A stretch of DNA of 64,000 nt from Glaciimonas immobilis (GTDB lineage Bacteria > Pseudomonadota > Gammaproteobacteria > Burkholderiales > Burkholderiaceae_D): positions 1 to 64,000 of the forward strand of contig NZ_JAAOZT010000014.1 of NCBI RefSeq assembly GCF_011947285.1, given 5' to 3'. A program made the translations under genes and the position numbers. Below, piece by piece: positions 39,497 to 51,980 of the stretch; positions within the stretch are counted from its first letter, which is position 1, and every line of letters starts with the position of its first letter. The notes under the pieces were generated by a model that was not told the DNA's origin, searched no databases, and worked only from the letters and a program-made list of their open reading frames with translations.

Positions 39497-41806
39497 TCAG
39501 GCAATCGTCTCAGCAATTTTGCGCGTATTCCAGTTCTGTAATTCTGGCTCTTCATCGACGTTGCGCAATTGCGCCTGGTACAACTGGTAATACACACCTT
39601 CGCTCGCCATCAGTTCATCATGATTACCTACCTCCACGATCTCACCACGATCCATTACCACGAGGCGATCAGCCTTGCGCAGTGTCGATAAGCGATGGGC
39701 GATGGCAATCGTGGTGCGGCCCTGGACCAGATTATCTAGCGCTTTCTGAATTTCCTTTTCTGTGCTGGTGTCGACTGAAGAAGTTGCCTCGTCCATAATC
39801 AGAATCCGTGGATCAATCAACAACGCGCGTGCAATCGAAATGCGCTGACGCTCTCCGCCAGACAGTGCTTGTCCACGCTCCCCGACTAATGAATCGTACC
39901 CTTGCGGCAGGCGTAAAATGAATTCATGCGCATGCGCGGCACGGGCCGCTGCCACCACCTCCTTGCGCGTCGCCTCGGGCTTACCGTAAGCAATATTATC
40001 GGCGATGGTACCAAAAAACAGAAACGGCTCTTGCAATACGAGGCCGATATTGCGGCGATACTCGGCGATCGGCAATGCACGAATGTCAACGCCATCGATC
40101 TTGATCGCGCCTTCCGAAACGTCGTAAAAGCGGCAGATTAAATTGACTAGTGTACTTTTGCCCGATCCGCTATGCCCAACCAGACCGATCATTTCGCCCG
40201 GTTTGATCGTCAAATTGACGCCCCGCATCACTGACCGGTTGCCGTAGCGGAAGCCGATATCGCGCAGTTCGATGGTACCTTGCACGTTCTCAATATGCAC
40301 TGGATTCGCAGGCTCCGGCACGCTGGATACATGATCGAGGATTTCAAAAATCCGCTTGGCGCCCGCTGCCGCTTTTTGGGTAACTGACACAATCCGGCTC
40401 ATCGAATCAAGGCGGGTGTAAAAACGTCCGATATAAGCCAGAAAGGCAACCAGAACACCAACGGTAATCTGATTTTGTGAAACCTGCCAGATACCGAAAG
40501 CCCACACCACCAGCAAACCGATTTCTGTCAGAAAGGTCACCGTGGGTGTAAATAACGACCAGATTTTATTGACCTTGTCGTTGACCAGCAAGTTATGCCG
40601 ATTTGCCTCTTTAAACCGGGCCGCCTCGCGCTTTTCTTGCGCGAACGCTTTCACCACCCGAATGCCGGGAATCGTATCGGCCAGCACGTTGGTGACTTCC
40701 GACCAGATTCGGTCGATTTTTTCAAATCCATGACGCAGACGGTCCCGCACCAGATGGATCATCCATGCAATAAACGGCAACGGCAGTAATGTTACTAACG
40801 CTAACCATGGATTAATTGATATCAAAATAGCGGCGGTCATCAGCATCATCAATACATCGATGGCAAAATCGAGCAGATGCAGTGACAAAAACACGCAAAT
40901 ACGATCAGACTCGGACCCGATACGCGCCATCAAATCACCTGTGCGCTTTCCTCCGAAATATTCTTGCGACAAACGCAGCAGATGTTCATAAGTCGACGTC
41001 CGCAAATCGGCGCCGATACGCTCACTGACAATCGCCAGAATGTAGGTGCGCGCCCAGCCCAGAGTCCAGGCGATTAACGCAGATCCAAGTAAACCCGCCA
41101 TATACAACTTAACCAGTCCAACGTTAATAGGCTTGCCATTTTGATATGGAATAAGAATGTTATCCATCAAGGGCAACGTCAGATACGGGGGAATAAGCGT
41201 CGCCGCAGTAGATGTGAGCGTTAACAAAAAACCCAGAATCAAAGACCATTTATAGGGTTTGGCAAAGCGCGCAAGCCGAAATAAAGCCCAACGCGACGAG
41301 GCTGCCCCCTTTTGCTCGGGACAGATACCGCAGGTATCTTCACCGGGCGGCAGCGTTGCCTGGCATTGCGGGCAAACCACCTCGTCCAGAGGATGCACCG
41401 GCCGGCCTGACAAATGCGACTGCAATTGCTGTTCAAAGTGGGTGATCAAACGCAGCGCCATGACGTTCAGACCCAGGGTATAGCGCCAGCAAGCCAGGCG
41501 CTGATGCTGGTCCAACAGCTCCAGGCTACCGATGCCGGCATGATCAAAATGACGTAACGACAATCCTTGTGCAAAAATCCATTGCTGCCACTCTGCATCC
41601 GCAGTCATTCGGGATAACACACGACGATCGGTCACAACTATCAAACCCCGCGTAAAATGCAGGGACGAATCAATATCCACCTCTAGCCATGCTGCAATTT
41701 TTTCTTCCGGCGCGATTTGCTGCATCACCTCTGCGCTCCATTGACCGGGCATAGATTGGGTACTGTTCTTTGATTTAAAAATCGGATTAAGGTGTTCGCT
41801 TGTCAT
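39497..41806 (-). CDS. ABC exporter with N-terminal zinc-ribbon extension, cyanophycin-associated
   Basis: 769 residues, a half-transporter to be used as a dimer. An unusual N-terminal extension of about 190 residues contains a PH-like region and a zinc ribbon (CPQCQATLPPGEDTCGIC, two CxxC knuckles). Then six membrane helices of the exporter type (about 195-470) and a nucleotide-binding domain with Walker A GHSGSGKST, Q-loop LQEPFLFFG, signature ALSGGERQRISIARAL and Walker B RILIMDEATSS. The substrate is unknown. Its linkage to cphA and DUF1854 suggests a role in cyanophycin metabolism. It is divergent from the first cphA gene. Confidence 0.88.
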   Translation of the reverse strand: MTSEHLNPIFKSKNSTQSMPGQWSAEVMQQIAPEEKIAAWLEVDIDSSLHFTRGLIVVTDRRVLSRMTADAEWQQWIFAQGLSLRHFDHAGIGSLELLDQHQRLACWRYTLGLNVMALRLITHFEQQLQSHLSGRPVHPLDEVVCPQCQATLPPGEDTCGICPEQKGAASSRWALFRLARFAKPYKWSLILGFLLTLTSTAATLIPPYLTLPLMDNILIPYQNGKPINVGLVKLYMAGLLGSALIAWTLGWARTYILAIVSERIGADLRTSTYEHLLRLSQEYFGGKRTGDLMARIGSESDRICVFLSLHLLDFAIDVLMMLMTAAILISINPWLALVTLLPLPFIAWMIHLVRDRLRHGFEKIDRIWSEVTNVLADTIPGIRVVKAFAQEKREAARFKEANRHNLLVNDKVNKIWSLFTPTVTFLTEIGLLVVWAFGIWQVSQNQITVGVLVAFLAYIGRFYTRLDSMSRIVSVTQKAAAGAKRIFEILDHVSSVPEPANPVHIENVQGTIELRDIGFRYGNRSVMRGVNLTIKPGEMIGLVGHSGSGKSTLVNLICRFYDVSEGAIKIDGVDIRALPIAEYRRNIGLVLQEPFLFFGTIADNIAYGKPEATRKEVVAAARAAHAHEFILRLPQGYDSLVGERGQALSGGERQRISIARALLIDPRILIMDEATSSVDTSTEKEIQKALDNLVQGRTTIAIAHRLSTLRKADRLVVMDRGEIVEVGNHDELMASEGVYYQLYQAQLRNVDEEPELQNWNTRKIAETIA

Positions 41807-41916
41807 CTAAACGGGGTGGTGCATCCCTTAGGGATGAAAATGGAATGAGTGGAGTGTTGCTTATTCAGTTTTCATAAGCAACAATAACGTCACATCAATT
41901 ATGATGTTGATGCAAT

Positions 41917-41954
41917 GTATATAAGATAGAGTAACGTATATAAGATAAAGTAAC
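41917..41954. repeat. 19-bp tandem duplication in the cph promoter region
   Basis: GTATATAAGATAGAGTAAC at 41917-41935 is followed directly by GTATATAAGATAAAGTAAC at 41936-41954; one mismatch. Each copy has a TATAAGAT that could serve as a -10-like element. Confidence 0.8.
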
Positions 41955-42112
41955 GATTCTGGTTGCAATCCGACTTCTGACGCCGCTAGCAAGATAACGT
42001 GCAACAGTAAATTTGAATAACTATTATGCTGCCGTATTTTAAGGGTTTTCCTGCGCTGATTGCGACCAATAGGTATTATTTATTTTTTTGTTCTGTGTAA
42101 ACCATTTAACAC

Positions 42113-42135
42113 TTAAAACGTTAAAACGTTAAAAC
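42113..42135. repeat. TTAAAACG 8-bp tandem repeat, about three copies
   Basis: TTAAAACG at 42113 and 42121, then TTAAAAC at 42129. Position is the cphA' promoter or leader. Confidence 0.7.
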
Positions 42136-42185
42136 CAATTTGGTATTCTCGGCAGCGTGCAATCCCAAGACTCACCTAATTATTC

Positions 42186-44384
42186 ATGAAAAACATAGAA
42201 TTTCTCCGAATTACGTCCTTGCGCGGACCAAATATATGGACGTATCGACCAGCTCTAGAGGCATGGATCGATATCGGAGAACTGGAAGATTGCCCTTCTA
42301 ACGTCATTCCCGGCTTTAATAAACGCTTAACCGACTGGTTACCCTCCCTGATCGAGCATCGCTGCAGTTATGGCGAGCGTGGCGGTTTTGTGCAGCGTCT
42401 CAAAGATGGCACCTGGCCCGGCCACATTCTGGAACATGTCACTTTAGAGCTGCAAAACCTGGCCGGACTGCCGGGCGGTTTTGGCAAAGCGCGTGAAACC
42501 TCCAAGCGCGGCGTCTACAAAGTCGTCGTTCGGGCACGTCACGAGCAAGTCACCCGCGCAGCCCTGTACGCAGCGCGCGATCTGGTCATGGCGGCGATAG
42601 AAGATCGTCCGTTTGACGTTCCCGCGCAAATCGCCACTTTACGCGCAATGGTAGACTCGCTTTGCCTGGGTCCAAGCACCGCCTGTATCGTTGAAGCCGC
42701 CGATGAGCGTCGCATTCCGTCGTTGCGCCTGTCTTCTGGCAATCTGGTTCAATTAGGCCACGGCGCACGCCAACGGCGCATCTGGACCGCTGAAACCGAT
42801 CAAACCAGCGCTATCGCCGAGAGCATTTCGCGCGAAAAAGATCTGACCAAAAGCTTGCTGGAATCCTGCGGCGTGCCGATCCCCGAAGGACGGCTGGTTG
42901 ATAGCCCCGAAGACGCATGGCTGGCCGCCGAGGACATCGGCTTGCCCGTCGTCGTCAAACCGACTGATGCCAACCATGGCCGCGGCGTATTCATCGACTT
43001 GAACACCCGCGCTGAAGTAGAAACTGCCTATGCCGTCGCGCTGGAAGAAGGCAGCAGCGTCCTCGTGGAGCGTTTTGTGCGCGGTAACGAACATCGTCTA
43101 TTGATTGTCGGCGGCAAGCTGGCCGCCGCCACACGCGGTGAACCGCTATCGGTTACCGGCGATGGCAAATCAAACATCCGTCAACTAATCGATATCCAGT
43201 TAAACAGCGATCCGCGACGCGGTGAGTTGGAAGAACATCCGTTGAGTCCGATCTTTCTCGATCAGGAACCGACCATCAGAATGGAATTAGAACGTCAGGG
43301 CTATTCCGCTGAAGCGATCCCGCCAGCCGATAAACAGGTTCTTATTCAACGCACCGGTAACGTCTCCATCGATGTAACTGCAAAGGTACATCCTAGCGTT
43401 ATCGCGGCAGCTTCACTGGCAGCACGGATCATCGGACTTGATATCGCCGGGGTCGATCTGGTCGCTGAAGATATCTCCCAGCCATTAGATAAGCAACGCG
43501 GCGCGATTGTCGAAGTCAACGCCGGGCCCGGTCTGCTAATGCATTTGAAGCCAGCGCAAGGAGAACCGCAGCCGGTCGGAAAAGCGATTATTGATCACCT
43601 GTTCTCAGGTGCCGAGAATGGCCGCATTCCCATTGTAGGCGTTGCGGGTACCCATGGCAAAACCGTGGTGTCGCATCTGATTGCCCGTCTGCTGAGTTTA
43701 AATGGTCAACATACCGGTCTGGCATGTAGCGATGGCCTTTATTTAAATAACCAGCAAATTGAAAAAAATAGCTGTGCAAACTGGACCGGCGCGCATCGGA
43801 TTCTTCTGAATCGCGCAGTAGAGGCAGCGGTCTTTGAAAACGGCGCGACCACAATATTATCCGAAGGTTTGGCTTATGATCGTTGTCAGGTGGGCGTGGT
43901 CACCAATATCGCTGCCAATGACACCCTGCCCGACTACTACATTGATGATGCCGAACAGATGGCAAAGGTGTTACGTACGCAGGTTGATATTGTACTGCCC
44001 ACCGGCGTCGCTGTCCTCAATGCCGCAGATAAGCTGGTCGCGGCTATGGCCGATTTGTGCGATGGCGAGGTTATCTTCTTCGGTATAGAACAAACCCTGC
44101 CGATTATTGCCGACCATTTGAAACAGGGCAAACGGGCGGTATTTGTGCGTCACGGTCATATCATCATGGCGACCGGACAAGCTGAAATCATGTTGGCCCG
44201 TATCGCGACGATTCCGCTGACGGCAGATGGTCAACCAACGTTCCAGACCGAAAATGTACTGGCCGCGGTTGCCGCAACCTGGGCGCTGGGGATTGCAGTG
44301 GATTTAATACGTGCATGCATCGAAACCTTTAATATGGAACAAGTAGTTCCACTGACAAAAATACGGACAACGCAGTCAGCTTAA
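42186..44384 (+). CDS. cphA': Truncated cyanophycin synthetase homologue (CphA'/CphA2-like)
   Basis: 732 residues versus ~860-900 for CphA. The N-terminal domain and the ATP-grasp domain (VVKPTDANHGRGVFIDL near 258; RGAIVEVNAGPGLLMHL) look intact. The Mur-ligase half is altered: the P-loop reads GTHGKT near 488, the acidic ETARGG motif of CphA is replaced by ENGATT, the GDHLG motif by NDTLP, and the C-terminal Mur domain with DYGHNP is missing. Paired cphA'/cphA genes are known in betaproteobacteria, and cyanobacterial CphA2, which repolymerises beta-Asp-Arg dipeptides, is similarly shortened. I infer one active ATP site. The stop is genuine; no frameshift is seen. Confidence 0.88.
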   Translation: MKNIEFLRITSLRGPNIWTYRPALEAWIDIGELEDCPSNVIPGFNKRLTDWLPSLIEHRCSYGERGGFVQRLKDGTWPGHILEHVTLELQNLAGLPGGFGKARETSKRGVYKVVVRARHEQVTRAALYAARDLVMAAIEDRPFDVPAQIATLRAMVDSLCLGPSTACIVEAADERRIPSLRLSSGNLVQLGHGARQRRIWTAETDQTSAIAESISREKDLTKSLLESCGVPIPEGRLVDSPEDAWLAAEDIGLPVVVKPTDANHGRGVFIDLNTRAEVETAYAVALEEGSSVLVERFVRGNEHRLLIVGGKLAAATRGEPLSVTGDGKSNIRQLIDIQLNSDPRRGELEEHPLSPIFLDQEPTIRMELERQGYSAEAIPPADKQVLIQRTGNVSIDVTAKVHPSVIAAASLAARIIGLDIAGVDLVAEDISQPLDKQRGAIVEVNAGPGLLMHLKPAQGEPQPVGKAIIDHLFSGAENGRIPIVGVAGTHGKTVVSHLIARLLSLNGQHTGLACSDGLYLNNQQIEKNSCANWTGAHRILLNRAVEAAVFENGATTILSEGLAYDRCQVGVVTNIAANDTLPDYYIDDAEQMAKVLRTQVDIVLPTGVAVLNAADKLVAAMADLCDGEVIFFGIEQTLPIIADHLKQGKRAVFVRHGHIIMATGQAEIMLARIATIPLTADGQPTFQTENVLAAVAATWALGIAVDLIRACIETFNMEQVVPLTKIRTTQSA

Positions 44385-44686
44385 TCGGATGACCGGTTCT
44401 CGATGCATCCATTAATATAGGGCAGCAAAATGGGGCCGCAGTTAGCTATACTGCATGGCACCCTAATGGACTGTGATTGACAATAAAAATGGGCTTACGC
44501 AAAATCGTTTCAATAAGTCGTGCCGTACACCCTAGGCCAGGGCGGCACGGATAGCACTACCCCGCTTGGGCGGTTTACGTAAGTTCTAAAAATGCCTCAT
44601 GTCTGGATCGTCGGTTTCCGCTGGCAGTTCACACGTAGTACCGATTAAACTTGGTTGAACAAACCAGAAATTCAGGAAATTTGTTG
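44385..44686. other. Spacer between the two cyanophycin synthetase genes
   Basis: 302 bases. A nested hairpin (44519-44549) and a further GC stem (CCCGCTTGGGCGG at 44560) lie 140-170 bases before cphA. It may separate transcription of the two synthetases or hold a distinct cphA promoter. No gene is supported. Confidence 0.5.
44519..44549. terminator. Nested hairpin between cphA' and cphA
   Basis: CGTGCCG (44519) pairs with CGGCACG (44543), and inside it CCCT pairs with AGGG. No T-run follows, so it may be an attenuator or RNA-stability element. Confidence 0.5.
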
Positions 44687-47257
44687 ATGGACGTATCCCG
44701 TATCCGAATTCTTCGTGGCCCTAATCTATGGAGCCGCCACACCGCAGTTGAAGCCATTGTGTCCTGCACGGAACCGGAGCGGTCGATTGACGGAATCATC
44801 GATTTCGAGACCCGTTTACGCGCGCGCTTCCCGCACATAGGATTCCTTGAATCGACTGGCAGCGATGATGCTATTTCGATGGCGCATGCGTTAGAAAGTG
44901 CCGCGCTGGCACTGCAATCGGAAGCTGGTTGCCCGGTCACTTTTAGTCGTACCGTGCAGGCGCTTGAAGCCGGCGTCTACCAAGTCATCGTAGAATACAG
45001 TGAAGAGGCAGTAGGCAAGTTGGCTTTTGAACTGGCTCAGGCGTTATGTACAGCTGCTGCCAATAATCAGCCATTTGATCTGGCCGATGCCTTGAAACGC
45101 TTGCGGGAACTCAATGAAGACGTTCGTCTGGGACCCAGCACCGGCTCAATTGTCGAGGCTGCGATCGCACGCGGCGTGCCATTCCGCCGTCTGACGGATG
45201 GCAGCATGGTGCAATTTGGCTGGGGGAGTCGTCAGCGTCGGATTCAGGCAGCAGAAACCAGCGCTACCAGCGCCATCGCCGAATCGATTGCGCAAGACAA
45301 AGAACTGACTAAAATGTTACTCAGCGCCGCTGGCGTCCCTGTGCCGCAAGGTAGCGTGGTATCCAACGCAGCAGATGCGTGGAGCGCCGCTCAGGAAATC
45401 GCAAGTCCAGTCGTGGTTAAACCACGCGACGGCAATCAGGGGAAAGGTGTCGCCGTCAACATCACCACGCGTGAGCAGATTTTCGCTGCCTTCAATGTTG
45501 CAGCAGAAATCTGCTCGGATGTGATCGTTGAACGCTATCTGCCCGGTCATGACTTTCGTTTATTGGTGGTCGGCAAAGAAATGGTCGCCGCCGCCAGACG
45601 AGACCCACCGCTGGTAATAGGTAACGGCATCAACACCATCCGTGAACTGGTCGATAAGGTAAATAGCGACCCTTTACGAGGTGACGGTCATGCCACGCCA
45701 TTGACCAAGATCCGCTTTGACGCGATTGCTTTGGCAACGCTTGCCAAACAAAATTACGACGCCGACGCGATTCCCCCTACCGGCGTACGGGTCGTGCTGC
45801 GTAATAATGCCAATTTGAGTACCGGCGGCACCGCTACTGATGTTACCAATGATGTCCATCCGCAGATGGCTGCGCGCGCTGTGGCCGCGGCGCAGATGGT
45901 CGGGCTGGATATTTGTGGCGTTGACGTCGTTTGTAATAGTGTCCACAAACCGCTGGAAGAACAAGAAGGCGGTATCGTCGAAGTCAACGCCGCGCCAGGT
46001 TTGCGCATGCATATTACGCCGTCCTATGGCAAAGGCCGGGCCGTAGGCAAAGCGATCGTTGCGACCATGTTCGGTCCTGGCGACGATGGTCGCATTCCAT
46101 TGATCGCGGTCGCTGGCACCAATGGCAAAACCACTACTGTTCGCCTGACGGCCCATATTCTGAGTTGCAATGGTCTGCGTGTCGGCATGACCAATTCCGA
46201 TGGGGTCTATATTGAGAAACAACGCATTGATACCGGGGATTGCAGTGGCCCGCGTAGCGCCCGTAATGTATTGATGCATCCGGACGTCGATGCAGCGGTT
46301 TTTGAGACTGCACGCGGCGGTGTCTTGCGTGAAGGTCTGGGTTTTGATCGCTGTAACGTTGCGATTATCACCAACATTGGGATGGGCGATCACCTGGGAC
46401 TAAGCTTCATCAGTACGGTCGAAGATCTGGCGGTCGTCAAGCGCGTCATTGTAGAAAACGTCGCCTCTGACGGCGTCGCGGTATTAAATGCTGGCGACCC
46501 TATGGTCACCAGCATGGCTAAAGTATGCCCCGGCTCTGTGACGTTTTTTGCTTACGATAGCAGCAATACAGTGATGTGCACACACCGCGCACAAGGTCAT
46601 TGTGTCGTGTATGTAGAGGGGACAGATATCGTCTGTGCCCGCGGCACGCAGGAGGTACGTTTGCCACTGGCAGACATTCCATTGACCCGTAACGGCACCA
46701 TTCGGTTTCAGATCGAAAACGTCATGGCAGCGACAGCAGCGGCCTGGGCCTTGAAACTGGATTGGGAAATTATCCGTACCGGACTGCGTACCTTTATCAA
46801 TGATGCCGCGAACGTGCCGGGCAGATTCAATGTATTCGACTATCGCGGTGCCACCGTTATCGCTGACTACGGCCACAATCCTGATGCGATCCTCGCGCTG
46901 GTGCAGGCGGTTGAGAACATGCCTGCAAAGCGTCGCTCCGTCGTCATTAGCGGTGCCGGTGACCGGCGCGATGAAGATATTCGTCAGCAAACGCAATTAT
47001 TGGGTGACGCCTTCGATGAGGTGATTCTGTATCAGGACCAATGTCAGCGTGGACGGGCTGACGGGGAAGTATTGGCATTACTACGCGAAGGCTTGCAAAA
47101 TGCACGCCGCACCAGTGCCACGCAAGAGATCAATGGCGAGTTCATCGCTATCGACGCGGCATTGGCGTCATTAAGCGAAGGTGATTTATGCCTTATATTA
47201 GTTGATCAGGTTGAGGAAGCGCTGGAACATATTGCCAAGCGAATTGCAGGGCATTGA
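44687..47257 (+). CDS. cphA: Cyanophycin synthetase
   Basis: Polymerises Asp and Arg into cyanophycin, a nitrogen/carbon store, using ATP. 856 residues from ATG 44687 (MDVSRIRILRGPNLWSR), preceded by AGGAAA; the frame extends 12 codons further up. ATP-grasp domain with VVKPRDGNQGKGVAVNI near 245 and EGGIVEVNAAPGLRMHI; Mur ligase domain with P-loop AGTNGKTTT near 478, FETARGGVLREGLGFD and NIGMGDHLG; and the C-terminal Mur domain with NVPGRFNVFDY and ADYGHNPDA. All active-site motifs are intact, unlike in the paired upstream gene. A strong terminator follows. Confidence 0.96.
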   Translation: MDVSRIRILRGPNLWSRHTAVEAIVSCTEPERSIDGIIDFETRLRARFPHIGFLESTGSDDAISMAHALESAALALQSEAGCPVTFSRTVQALEAGVYQVIVEYSEEAVGKLAFELAQALCTAAANNQPFDLADALKRLRELNEDVRLGPSTGSIVEAAIARGVPFRRLTDGSMVQFGWGSRQRRIQAAETSATSAIAESIAQDKELTKMLLSAAGVPVPQGSVVSNAADAWSAAQEIASPVVVKPRDGNQGKGVAVNITTREQIFAAFNVAAEICSDVIVERYLPGHDFRLLVVGKEMVAAARRDPPLVIGNGINTIRELVDKVNSDPLRGDGHATPLTKIRFDAIALATLAKQNYDADAIPPTGVRVVLRNNANLSTGGTATDVTNDVHPQMAARAVAAAQMVGLDICGVDVVCNSVHKPLEEQEGGIVEVNAAPGLRMHITPSYGKGRAVGKAIVATMFGPGDDGRIPLIAVAGTNGKTTTVRLTAHILSCNGLRVGMTNSDGVYIEKQRIDTGDCSGPRSARNVLMHPDVDAAVFETARGGVLREGLGFDRCNVAIITNIGMGDHLGLSFISTVEDLAVVKRVIVENVASDGVAVLNAGDPMVTSMAKVCPGSVTFFAYDSSNTVMCTHRAQGHCVVYVEGTDIVCARGTQEVRLPLADIPLTRNGTIRFQIENVMAATAAAWALKLDWEIIRTGLRTFINDAANVPGRFNVFDYRGATVIADYGHNPDAILALVQAVENMPAKRRSVVISGAGDRRDEDIRQQTQLLGDAFDEVILYQDQCQRGRADGEVLALLREGLQNARRTSATQEINGEFIAIDAALASLSEGDLCLILVDQVEEALEHIAKRIAGH

Positions 47258-47274
47258 TAGCCTATAACATCTAC

Positions 47275-47313
47275 AAAAAAGGGATAACCCTTATCAGGGC
47301 TATCCCTTTTTTT
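47275..47313 (+). terminator. Intrinsic terminator of cphA
   Basis: AAAAAAGGGATA at 47275 pairs with TATCCCTTTTTT ending 47312; an inner ACCCT/AGGGC pair closes the loop, and T-rich sequence follows. It begins 18 bases after the cphA stop and could also serve the opposite strand. Confidence 0.92.
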
Positions 47314-47489
47314 ATTTCCTGAAAATTTCTGAAGCACATTCATGCATATGACGAACCGCCCCTAACGCTGACTAAAGGTTGACTGGCGCTTGACGAAGGC
47401 TTGATTAAGACTAGATCGCCGTTTTATCCGCAACGCATTACCGCCCCTATCAAAGCTTAGTTATAACTTGGTTAAAGCGTACCTTACGC

Positions 47490-48026
47490 TTAATCGTCGT
47501 CATCGGGATCCAATTCGGGAAAGAGCACCGAAGTATAGCCAAAACGCGTGAAATCCTTGATCCGCATCGGATACAAAATACCATCGAGATGATCGCATTC
47601 ATGCTGCACTACCCGTGCATGGAAATCATCGACGGTGCGATCAATTGTCGCGCCGTATTGATCGACACCCGTATAACGCAATTGCTGCCAACGCGACACC
47701 ACACCACGCAAGCCGGGGACGGACAGGCACCCTTCCCAGCCTTCTTCGGTAGCGTCGGAAAGCGGCATCAGTACAGGATTAATCAAGACGGTCTCCGGCA
47801 CCGGCTCGGCCTGCGGATAACGCGCACTATTTCTAAAGCCAAAAATAACCACACGTAAATTTACGCCAATTTGTGGCGCCGCCAATCCTGCGCCATTCGC
47901 CGCATGCATCGTATCGAACATATCCTTAACCAACGTCGCCAGTTCAGGGGTATCAAAGTCCGTCACTGGCTCCGCCTTCAATAGCAAACGCGGATCCCCC
48001 ATTTTTAAAATTTCACGAACGCTCAT
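47490..48026 (-). CDS. def: Peptide deformylase
   Basis: Removes the formyl group from nascent proteins. 178 residues. All three family motifs are present: [19 protein letters not shown] (metal-binding Cys) and QHECDHLDG (HExxH). It lies 48 bases after galU on the same strand. The acidic C terminus ([10 protein letters not shown]) is not part of the catalytic core. Confidence 0.97.
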   Translation of the reverse strand: MSVREILKMGDPRLLLKAEPVTDFDTPELATLVKDMFDTMHAANGAGLAAPQIGVNLRVVIFGFRNSARYPQAEPVPETVLINPVLMPLSDATEEGWEGCLSVPGLRGVVSRWQQLRYTGVDQYGATIDRTVDDFHARVVQHECDHLDGILYPMRIKDFTRFGYTSVLFPELDPDDDD

Positions 48027-48074
48027 AGGATCAATACTTAAATGAGTTATTAAAGGATTTTAAAGATATACCAT

Positions 48075-48950
48075 TTATTGAAATTGCTTTAAATATTCAG
48101 CGAAATCGGGTCCGGTTTCCGGATGCTTCAGCCCCATGGCCAGCGTGGCCTTCAAATAGCCAAGTTTGGAACCGCAATCGTAACGCTGACCCGCATATCG
48201 ATAGGCCAGGACTTTTTCTTTTTCCATCAACGCTGCAATACCGTCAGTCAGCTGAATTTCGCCTCCAGCGCCTTTGCCGGTCGCTTCCAGGCAATCGAAA
48301 ATGCCTTGCGTTAATACATAGCGTCCGACCACGGCCAACGTTGAAGGCGCATCGTCTGGAGATGGCTTTTCAATGATACTTTTAACACGCTCCAGATTTG
48401 GCTTGAAAGGGTCAATGCTGACAATCCCATATTGCCTGGTATCGGCCCGGGGCACATCCTGAACCGCCAGCAGGCTACTTCCTTCTAGCTCGAAAACGTC
48501 GGTCATTTGCGCAAGTACTGGTCGTTCACCCGCGTCAACATCCATAAAGTCATCCGCCAGCAAGACCGCGAACGGCTCATCGCCAATGACGGGACGGGCG
48601 CATAATACTGCGTGACCAAGTCCCAACGGAGCCGATTGACGTATGAAAATACAATTTACATGTTTGGGAATCACATTGCGGACCAGTTCAAGCAACCGCA
48701 TTTTACCGGCGGCTTCCAGTTCGCTTTCAAGTTCGTACACGGTATCGAAATGGTCTTCAATAGCACGCTTGTTGCGGCCTGTGATAAACACCATATCAGT
48801 AATTCCGGCAGCGACCGCTTCTTCGACTGCATATTGAATGAGCGGTTTGTCGACGATAGGAAGCATTTCTTTCGGTTGTGCTTTAGTCGCTGGCAAAAAA
48901 CGACTACCGAGCCCAGCTACTGGAAATACTGCTTTTCTAATTTTTTTCAT
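48075..48950 (-). CDS. galU: UTP-glucose-1-phosphate uridylyltransferase
   Basis: Makes UDP-glucose for polysaccharides and lipopolysaccharide. 291 residues from ATG 48950 ([17 protein letters not shown]); the frame to 48995 adds 15 residues with no homology. Nucleotide-binding [30 protein letters not shown]-type and DDFMDVD motifs fit the GalU family. Confidence 0.97.
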   Translation of the reverse strand: MKKIRKAVFPVAGLGSRFLPATKAQPKEMLPIVDKPLIQYAVEEAVAAGITDMVFITGRNKRAIEDHFDTVYELESELEAAGKMRLLELVRNVIPKHVNCIFIRQSAPLGLGHAVLCARPVIGDEPFAVLLADDFMDVDAGERPVLAQMTDVFELEGSSLLAVQDVPRADTRQYGIVSIDPFKPNLERVKSIIEKPSPDDAPSTLAVVGRYVLTQGIFDCLEATGKGAGGEIQLTDGIAALMEKEKVLAYRYAGQRYDCGSKLGYLKATLAMGLKHPETGPDFAEYLKQFQ

Positions 48951-49304
48951 GGTTGCTTTCAAAAAGTGCGGAGTCTGTTTTCGTTTAGATTGCACGCACT
49001 TCGTTCTTGCCTGGCAATACTGGGCAGGATATCAGCACGCGCCGTCAGGAATATTGTCTTTATAGTAATTCTTTTATTAGGAGATTGGACTGATTTCTAA
49101 TCCACTAGTTCGCCTATAAAGTTCTCGGGGATTCGATGACGATCCGGAGATTGTTTAGAATTACATCTATATTGCCAATACCCGCCTTTAAACGCTTAAA
49201 ATCGGGCAACGCCGGTTAGTTTATAGTTTATATGTGACGAGCAAATGAAGAGAGGGAACTATTTATTGCCTTTTTTGCATGCAATCATTATCGCCGAATG
49301 TCGA
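48951..49304. other. ligA-galU intergenic region
   Basis: 354 bases of A/T-rich sequence between the ligA stop and the galU start. It probably contains the galU promoter. No gene or clear terminator is visible. Confidence 0.35.

Positions 49305-51980
<2,676 letters not shown>

Larger units (their letters stand above)
41807..42185. promoter_or_regulatory. Divergent promoter region of the cyanophycin locus
   Basis: 379 AT-rich bases between the ABC transporter and cphA'. It contains a 19-bp near-perfect tandem duplication (41917-41954) and a TTAAAACG repeat (42113-42135) 51 bases before the cphA' start, as well as a T-rich tract. It should hold both promoters and any nitrogen-responsive operator. 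Confidence 0.55.

Noticed and set aside
42186-44384. Frameshift explanation for the short CphA'
   Set aside because: The altered motifs are spread through the Mur-ligase half while the frame stays open, and the missing C-terminal domain is not found in another frame in the 302-base spacer, so this is divergence and truncation, not a recent frameshift.
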